Origin: Priapulus caudatus
Lineage: Eukaryota > Priapulida > Priapulimorpha > Priapulimorphida > Priapulidae
Assembly (NCBI RefSeq): GCF_000485595.1
Contig: NW_014577243.1
Span: 352,881-416,880, forward strand
DNA: 64,000 nucleotides
Direction of reading: 5' to 3'
Under the pieces are notes generated by a model. The model worked only from the letters and a program-made list of their open reading frames with translations. It ran no database searches and was not told the DNA's origin. This document shows, one piece after another, positions 57,845 to 64,000 of the stretch. The position numbers and the translations under genes were made by a program. Position 1 is the first letter of the stretch. Each line of letters begins with the position of its first letter.

Positions 57845-60800
57845 TTAGAGATAGGGGGGTATGGAAGAGTTAAGGGGATATTTATATCAGCGGGGCGCTG
57901 AATTCGATGATGGGATCATCGTTTTGATGAAGGGGGAGATAAATGTAACATCTGGTTTACACATGTGGCACAGATGTTACATTGCATTAGTAATCGTAGA
58001 TAGTTTAGTTGTACATATAATAAGGGTTCAGCGTTTAGCATGCAGATGAGAAATAGCTAGGTTGGGACTAGTAGACGCCGTTACATATCTGCGGGACAGG
58101 TTGTGCATTTCGCGCGTAATAATTCGAATACGGGAGTGTTGGTGTGTGTGATTGGCTGGGGTAGAGTGGAACTGGGCCGTGATTGGATGCGGGGTTCATA
58201 TATAAGGGACTGGAGAGCATTTGAACGGGACGGTTGGAACAGGACAGGACGGGACGACGAGATGGTGACTGTTATGTTTGTAAATAATATATTTCTTTAA
58301 TTGAACACAAATTCTATATGTCTTCTTGATTATTTATACTCTAAATTATAACATACAAACTACGTCCGTACACTGCACTAATAATAACCTGTTTTGATAG
58401 GGAGTCAGACTATCAATTGGGAAGATGGCTGCCTGGGTGCTGCCTGGAGTCCTTTCTTGGTTTCCTCCAACTGGCATAGCTGGAGCTGAAATATATTTAA
58501 GATAAATATATACTTGCACATTGCTTTAGTATTCATGCTGCAGGTTCTTAGTGATTTATGAGCAAAAAAAGCACGAAAGCTGAAAAATAATATCATCACA
58601 AAGCAATAACACTCTTTTAAAGAGTGCCGATACATTTACATGAGCATTGATTTTTTTCCCAATATCATGTTTCAAAGATGGACAATTCCAAATTGCTGGA
58701 TTTCCACTTCTATTCAGTGATGAAAGCCACTGTACCTACCTTTGTTGGAATAGAAGCTTGGCTTCTTGGCTGGTGGTGCGGAAACTGCAACATGCAGGGA
58801 AAAATGTAACGCTAGATACATGCATGCAAGGGGGCATACAGATCTGAACCTCGTACCAGAAATTACAATTAGAACATCGAGCTGCAACAATCACATTTCA
58901 AGCACAGTTGACAATTGTAATGACTTAATTTGTATATCAACGCGACTAGAAATCCGTGCGCATTAGCATAATGTCTACCGTTTGGTTTAGTAGCAGATGC
59001 CGCTGGCGCATTTGAATTCGCTTGAGTATCTCCAGCCGCAGACTGATAGGTGACTGGGCTTCCTATCATGCCACCAACTTCAGCACCAGGTGCCACTACC
59101 GACACCTGCAGCATGATGACTACCTTCCTGTAAAAGCGGCAGCACAGCTAACTATATATTTAACATTCCATTCATCATGCTATCAAGTGGATATATGCAA
59201 ACAATTTAGATAGCATTTCTAGAAGCAGGGGTTGAGTGACTATACAAAGAATTATTGCATTTCTATGTGGTGACTAATAGAGATTATATCAGTTTCCATA
59301 CTGGATTATCAAAAACATTTACTCGCTGCATTTATTGAGATGATTTTGCGGCGATGCCATAGATTACCTGTCTGGCTGCACCTTATTGCAGAGGTACTTT
59401 TCAAGCTGTATCACAGTGTTTGCCTCCAGTTGTCCACTCTCTACCAGCCCATTCAGCTGTGTTGCAAGCATTGCAGCTGTAATATCACATACATACAAAT
59501 ACAATCATGATTGTACTTAAGCAGTTTAATTCTCATGATCTTTCAATAATTCTGTTTTCTAACTTTCAGACTTTGGAGTTTTTAAAAACTTAGAACACAG
59601 TGGTGATCCTGGTATAATCACGTTAAATATCAAAAATATTGAAGAATTTATCAAGAAAATTTTAGTAACACAACACCATTTTTCGACATACCACATCAAG
59701 CATACACGGTGTATCCTAAACATGTGTGAAATAACGACAACTTTCTTACTGATAACATGCAATGCTGTGTTACTCTCACACATATATGAACTCACATGCA
59801 ATGCTGTGCTGTCCATCAGATAAAAGAAGCCTGTACCGGTCTAGGCCACTTGACTGGCTGCCAGCGAGTTTCTTAATCCCCTATTAACGTTTTTTAACGA
59901 AATGACTTAGTAACAGATTAATATATCATTTCAACTGTGTTACTGTTATTGATGTGAACTGAAATCTTAGCCATTCAATTAGTTTGAATTAAGAGCCAAA
60001 TGCAGTGTCTGTGACAGTGAGTGACTTAATTTAGATTGGGCATTCTTATAAGTTTTTAGATACACAGCCTTACCAAAATCTGCAAAACTGGCTGGTGCAG
60101 TTCTTCACCATTCATGATACGCTGGAAAAATAAATGCAATTACTTGGCAGTATTAGCCACCAATACCAGTGCTATGCGCTACTTGTCAATAGCGATGTTG
60201 TACTCAAACCTAGAATCTTGAATAAACTAGAAATTTCAGTGCATCCACAGTTTATATGTCACGCTCGTGCACGCACGCACGCACGCAGTGACGCTGAAGG
60301 GGTCGTTGTCGTATAGTGTAATATACATTATATGTACCCGTGGTAACTATCTGATATGGTTAGGGTTAAGGTTAGGGCAGTAGGCGGTAGGCACTCCTGG
60401 ACTAGCATACAGTATTACATTAAATGCATTTATGATATACATATAGTTGAACTCGGGGCCAAGGATAGGAAACATTGGCGTCCCAATAAAACAATGTGGC
60501 CCAAGGATAGGCAACATATCCAAATAAACCACATGTGCCCTAAACCTAACCCTAACCCATATAACCATAACCCTAACCTATTATATTGACTTAAATATTA
60601 TATTTATATTGGATGTGTAAATGAATTGGGTTTAATATGGGACCATGATTCTCTATCCTTGATCTTGAACCACCAATGTGCCTAACGCTAATCCCTAACC
60701 CTAACCTATTATATTGAACTAATATTACTATTTAATATCGATGTCTGTTGTAAATGACATTGGTTTTATTGGGGACAATTGTTCTCTTATCCTTGAACGA

Positions 60801-61098
60801 CATTTTGTCCGGGAACGTGAAATCCTGTATTATGAATAACTACTACTTAGTTATTACTGTTTAGTAGTTATATTAGTATTACTATCTAGGTATCGAATAT
60901 AGCTCTAGTACTATAGCGCTTACAATTAACTGCACGCTGGCGGCAGAGCTAGTACTGAGAAGCTCAGTAACTAAGAGCTGTACTGAATACAAGTATAATA
61001 CTATTGATTCAGTGATAGTGGATTTGCACGGTTCTTGGTTGACTATTAAAACATAAGAAGCTTACCTTGATAGCACCCTGTGTTAAATTGTACGACAT
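49379..61098 (-). CDS. RPA1: Replication protein A large subunit, 5' half (nine exons)
   Basis: RPA1 is the 70-kDa subunit of the single-stranded-DNA-binding complex in nuclear replication and repair. Exons: 61066-61098, 60074-60121, 59796-59880, 59368-59476, 58979-59127, 58740-58784, 58389-58485, 49725-49896, 49379-49574; 934 bp, about 311 residues. All junctions keep phase. N-terminal OB fold: [44 protein letters not shown]. Linker: Pro/Ala-rich with [53 protein letters not shown], then [20 protein letters not shown]. The family has about 600 residues, so the second half of DBD-A, DBD-B and DBD-C are missing, although exon 9 ends in a good donor (G|GTGAGT). The 8.5 kb intron between exons 7 and 8 carries gypsy-1. 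Confidence 0.92.
50057..50093. repeat. (CT)n microsatellite
   Basis: An uninterrupted TCTCTC run within a longer CT-rich stretch (49975-50130) of the RPA1 intron. Confidence 0.9.
50190..50616 (+). repeat. Gypsy-1 5' LTR (427 bp)
   Basis: Starts TCTAACATCTGG (the 3' LTR has TGTAACATCTGG) and ends CCGTACA. A TATATAAG box is at about 50442. Near the start, TAACATCTG and CAGATGTTA form an inverted repeat. Confidence 0.88.
50962..51970 (+). pseudogene. Gypsy-1 gag
   Basis: Start codon at 50962 ([20 protein letters not shown]). The frame moves near 51250 into 51135-51950, which holds [17 protein letters not shown] and [14 protein letters not shown]. It moves back near 51930 to a zinc knuckle [14 protein letters not shown], in which the usual His is Tyr. 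Two frame changes make it non-functional unless the assembly is wrong. Confidence 0.75.
51978..53357 (+). pseudogene. Gypsy-1 protease with a repeat-encoded Ala/Val tract
   Basis: Retropepsin-like motif [15 protein letters not shown] is followed by [16 protein letters not shown]. Then comes a long spacer whose last third (about 52988-53222) is a run of GCT/GTT/GAT-type triplets giving an Ala, Val and Asp-rich stretch. The frame differs from the RT frame, with which it overlaps at 53314-53357. Confidence 0.78.
52988..53222. repeat. Triplet-rich low-complexity tract
   Basis: Imperfect TGCTGTTGCTGCTG-type repeats spanning about 235 bp inside gypsy-1. They give Ala/Val-rich, Leu-rich or Ser/Asn-rich translations depending on frame and strand. 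Confidence 0.85.
53314..56256 (+). pseudogene. Gypsy-1 pol: RT, RNase H, integrase
   Basis: One frame runs from 53314 to 56256 with a single TGA at 55639-55641. [35 protein letters not shown] and the catalytic YIDD at residues 194-197. RNase [18 protein letters not shown] and [10 protein letters not shown]. Integrase: the HHCC finger ([18 protein letters not shown]) and core ([38 protein letters not shown]). After the TGA, in the same frame, come [14 protein letters not shown] and a C-terminal region with [12 protein letters not shown]. The TGA replaces what is usually Trp just after the core. Confidence 0.88.
56257..57943 (+). other. 1.7 kb region between gypsy-1 integrase and 3' LTR
   Basis: No envelope-like protein is supportable. 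A short frame at 56822-57025 begins with a hydrophobic, signal-peptide-like stretch. The frames near 57213-57670 are hydrophobic because the DNA is T/G-rich. It ends with a GT microsatellite (57804-57842) and the polypurine tract. Confidence 0.5.
57804..57842. repeat. (GT)n microsatellite
   Basis: A pure GT run of about 38 bp upstream of the gypsy-1 3' LTR. Confidence 0.92.
57944..58372 (+). repeat. Gypsy-1 3' LTR (429 bp)
   Basis: TGTAACATCTGG to CCGTACA, followed by the CTGC duplication. The next 12 bp lead directly to the donor of RPA1 exon 7 on the minus strand (58388-58387). Confidence 0.9.
60335..60400. repeat. M1-related fragment with TTAGGG units
   Basis: GTGGTAACTATCTGATATGG followed by TTAGGGTTAAGGTTAGGG and AGTAGGCGGTAGGC matches 32265-32345 in order. 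It lies in an RPA1 intron (between exons 1 and 2). Confidence 0.65.
60455..60805. repeat. M2 MITE, nested or duplicated copy
   Basis: Two left ends (CAAGGATAGG at about 60461 and 60512) and two right ends (TATCCTTG near 60655 and 60790) surround runs such as CCTAAACCTAACCCTAACCC. The arrangement suggests one M2 copy inside or next to another. It lies in the first RPA1 intron. Confidence 0.7.
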
Positions 61099-63690
61099 TT
61101 TCAGTGTCGTTTTTATGAACTGACGTACGTTTTATGTTATTTTATAGTGAAAATACAGTGTGATGTGATTCTCCCGCCAACATGCACTACTCAGTCTAGA
61201 CTGGTACCCGGTCGACAGTTCCACACGCTACACTAAGGCTAAACAGAATACGCTACGCGTCAGTGAGTGTAATGCGAAATGATTATGCCGGAGTCGAAGG
61301 TGTGCGAACGCGGGTACCATTCTATACTCAGATCTACTGTTCGTGTTCCGCACCAAATCTTTCACGCAACATTTATTTATCATTTATTCATAACATTTCA
61401 CATTAACATATTTATTATAACAGATAACATAAAATATTAGCACTCTGGCTGCAATACCTATTATCTGAAATTAAGTGATATACAATTAATAATAAATTAA
61501 AAAAGTAGATGAATATCGATACAACTTCCTGTTGTGGCAGGGGACTTCCGGTTGCCATCTTTGATTTTTTTTTTGATTTATTTATTTGCGAGTAATTAAC
61601 AAAGAAGCATACGATTACATCGATACAGGATAAATAAAACAAAATGCCAGCTAGGGAAAATTATCGAGGATGGAAAACAACAAAAAGCAGTGGCTAACAC
61701 ACTTATTTTCCATTGTTGCGTCCACATAACATCTGTACATTACTATAACCCCACAGATCACCACGCATCCCATACTGATATTACCCACGAGATCCCAAAA
61801 ATTTCAGAGTGATACAGTGATACAGTACAAAAACATTGTTATACAGCATGAAGAAAAAATTATCAAACAAAATTTATAAAATATAAAAAAACGTTTAGCA
61901 TATATATGTAAAAGTAAAGGATTAACGGGTAGGTGTTGGAAGCAGTCAGTTATAATAAAAAAAAGAAAAAAAAGGCAGTTTCTGGAGTGATACAATTACA
62001 ACAGTGTATATACACGCAAGAAAAAAATTTAAACGACGAGGAAAAAAACCACCCTCCAAAAAAGCATAATACAACCAAAACCAGCACCAAAACCCACCAA
62101 AACACATTTTTTTTCTTTTTCCAGCATTATTGTGTCACAAGTAGAGTGATTACGGGTAAGTGTTATTAGCAGATAGAAATGATTTTCCTGAGCGGCATTA
62201 CAGTACAATAGCAGTGCAGAACAACCATGAAGAAAACACACTAAAACACACAACAAAAAACTTCATCAAACCTTTTCTGTACAATTCAGTAACCATTTTA
62301 GCCACATACATTTCGACACTCGGTCATACACCTTATATCCACATTACAAACATTACATATTTCGCACACATTCACAATTGTATAGATATAACGAAATTGA
62401 AAAGTGCATGATGATTGGGTAGTAAAATGGTAATTTGATGATAGGCCTATAGCTACAAAGCAGATGCATACATAACAAACATGAAGAAAATAGATACAAC
62501 GAAAAAAAAACGTTCCGTATAACATTGTGCAGGCAAAGTGGGCACAATACCATCGATTATATATACATAATTGCATACAATACCATACACCCAACTCATC
62601 ATTATATAAGTGTAATATAATTTATGTAACGGATAATACAGGGAGGCCTGATACGACTTCATATTCAATTATAAAGGACGCTGATAATTGTAATAGTATG
62701 AGATCCAGTGATCACCCATATATTTAATCTTTCATTTATACGTGAATTAGTTAAAAATAGGAAGTCAACTGTCTGTCGCATTGCTCTTTAACTTTATCCG
62801 ATAAGGTTGTTTTTTAACTTGCCCGTTTGCAAACTATATAATCTGGCCTGCCCAGAATCTATGTCGAGAATGGTAGCGGAGTTCCAAAGCTTCAATTGAA
62901 CAGCTATATATTAAAATGTCTTTTTTCGCATTGACGCCTCTTCGGCTTTAAGATTGAAGCTCCCAGCCTAGTTTGAAGCCGTGAATTTCAGAGGTTATGT
63001 AAATCATTCAGTCATGTATTCGGGATAGAGGATTATGCAGGCTGTTTGAAACATTGGTTACTACCCTTCCCACCGCTCACATGATACTACTACTGAATCT
63101 CGACTGGAACAAATTTAACAGCAGCGCAAGAATCCCTTGCACCTATGATTGGCGTTTCTTCGCCCCAGATTTTAGACACACAGTCTAACAGCTTTATTTT
63201 GGCATACAGCCCGTGCACTTGCCATTTTCGTTTTCATTGACTAGGCTACTGTACCAAATATACACGCATAATCAATGACAAATTAATCAAGGCAGGCATA
63301 ACTGAGTGTATTTTTTACGCTTATTTTGGTTTAAATTAGTTTAGCTTTCCGCATTAAATAATTTTTAGTCTATTCTTGAGCCTTTTTGACAACTTTGGTT
63401 CCCTGTACACTCTTCAGCAATCAAATTGTGTTCTAGTCCACTCCTAAACTTTTTACTAGCGTCAATTATTTGATATTGAACCCATTGCATGTGCAACACG
63501 TTGTAAGTCGTCTTGACATTTTATTTTTTTGATCCCAACAAGAATGGTTTTCCTGTATTTTCCAAGAGTGCAGGGACTAGATTGTTGATCACACAGCTCA
63601 TCTAATAACCAGATTCCATTTACAAGCTTAATTTTTCCTGAGATAACAACTGAATGTCAGTTCTGATTACTAACAGCGCTGAGTCAACTC
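61099..63690. other. Upstream flank of RPA1, no further gene recognised
   Basis: The first part must hold the RPA1 promoter and 5' untranslated region. No clear TATA box was identified. Further on the DNA is AT-rich with A-runs near 61955-62120. Short open frames show no domain. Confidence 0.4.
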
Positions 63691-63699
63691 GCAGTTACA

Positions 63700-63960
63700 A
63701 TTAAAGCTTAGTTTTTACGCGATCTGCAATATCTTTACATAATTAAAAGCAACGGTCCTAAAATCGATCCTGAGTCACCACATGTTATATCATTTTTGTA
63801 GAAAAAGTACCTCCGACATCTGTTCAATCTGGCTTCTTCGTGCACGATAAGGCTTGGACACACTTCGACCACCTATAGTGTAGACCAATTGCTTTTAGTT
63901 TGGATAGTTAAGATTAGAGTGGTCAAACGTATCGATGCTTTATTGTAGATCCTAACACGT
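63700..63960 (-). pseudogene. Non-LTR reverse transcriptase fragment
   Basis: On the minus strand, short frames near 63900 read LKAIGLHYRWSKCVQAL and near 63770 read CGDSGSILGPLL. These match the LINE motifs before and at the CG.PQGSILGPLLF block. Stops and frame changes are frequent, so it is an old copy. Confidence 0.55.
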
Positions 63961-64000
63961 ACCATCCCAGTGAAATACCATTTATATCTGTTGTTCATCC

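Larger units (their letters stand above)
50190..58372 (+). mobile_element. Gypsy-1: full-length Ty3/gypsy element in an RPA1 intron
   Basis: The two LTRs (427 and 429 bp) differ by about five substitutions and one 2-bp indel, so the copy is young. CTGC lies at both edges (50186-50189 and 58373-58376), a 4-bp target duplication. A primer binding site starting TGGTGCTACGTGAC follows the 5' LTR, and AAGGGGGAGATAAA precedes the 3' LTR. Gag, protease, RT, RNase H and integrase are in order. Frame changes in gag and between protease and RT, and one stop in the integrase, break it. It is antisense to RPA1. Confidence 0.92.

Overview
This window is animal nuclear DNA. The evidence is intron-containing host genes with GT-AG and GC-AG introns, several retrotransposon classes of animal type (BEL/Pao, two Ty3/gypsy lineages, several non-LTR elements), many short inverted-repeat elements and TTAGGG-type repeats inside some of them. 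Mag/SURL-like Ty3, BEL/Pao and dense MITEs suggest a marine invertebrate, but I cannot name the species. About two thirds of the window is repeat-derived.

Three host genes can be built from exons, all on the minus strand. LIPT2, lipoyl(octanoyl) transferase of mitochondria, has two coding exons (9808-13780) and looks complete at 224 residues. A CARD-bearing caspase has seven coding exons (38414-41451), gives 407 residues, and keeps the catalytic His and the QACRG cysteine. RPA1, the large subunit of replication protein A, has nine exons (49379-61098) covering only the N-terminal half. All exon junctions were matched by eye for splice sites and reading phase.

Layout. 1-9.8 kb: gene-poor, with hairpins, minisatellites and a decayed DNA transposase (5984-7400). 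9.8-13.8 kb: LIPT2, its 3.3 kb intron filled with MITEs, a perfect 46-bp palindrome and a BEL fragment. 14.4-17.9 kb: three minus-strand LINE fragments. 18.4-22.9 kb: a broken BEL/Pao element (BEL-2) whose integrase is split by a 1.25 kb DNA transposon with 13-bp inverted ends. 22.9-35.2 kb: a nest of Mag-like Ty3 copies (A, B, C), with a 3.3 kb block of other repeats and an unknown ORF inserted in copy C. 37.3-38.1 kb: a duplicated caspase first exon still joined to BEL sequence. 38.4-41.5 kb: the caspase gene. 41.5-48.9 kb: BEL-1, antisense, ending 4 bp from the caspase start codon. 49.4-61.1 kb: the RPA1 5' half, with a young but broken Ty3 element (gypsy-1, 427/429-bp LTRs, 4-bp target duplication) sitting 12 bp inside one intron. 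61.1-64 kb: mostly non-coding, with a LINE reverse transcriptase fragment at the end.

The host genes are not functionally linked to each other (lipoylation, apoptosis, DNA replication). The interest lies in how mobile elements have reshaped them: an LTR element at the caspase start codon, a duplicated CARD exon, and RPA1 losing its expected downstream exons at the same boundary. I found no clear new enzymatic system. The least explained coding sequence is the minus-strand ORF pair at 33452-34676.
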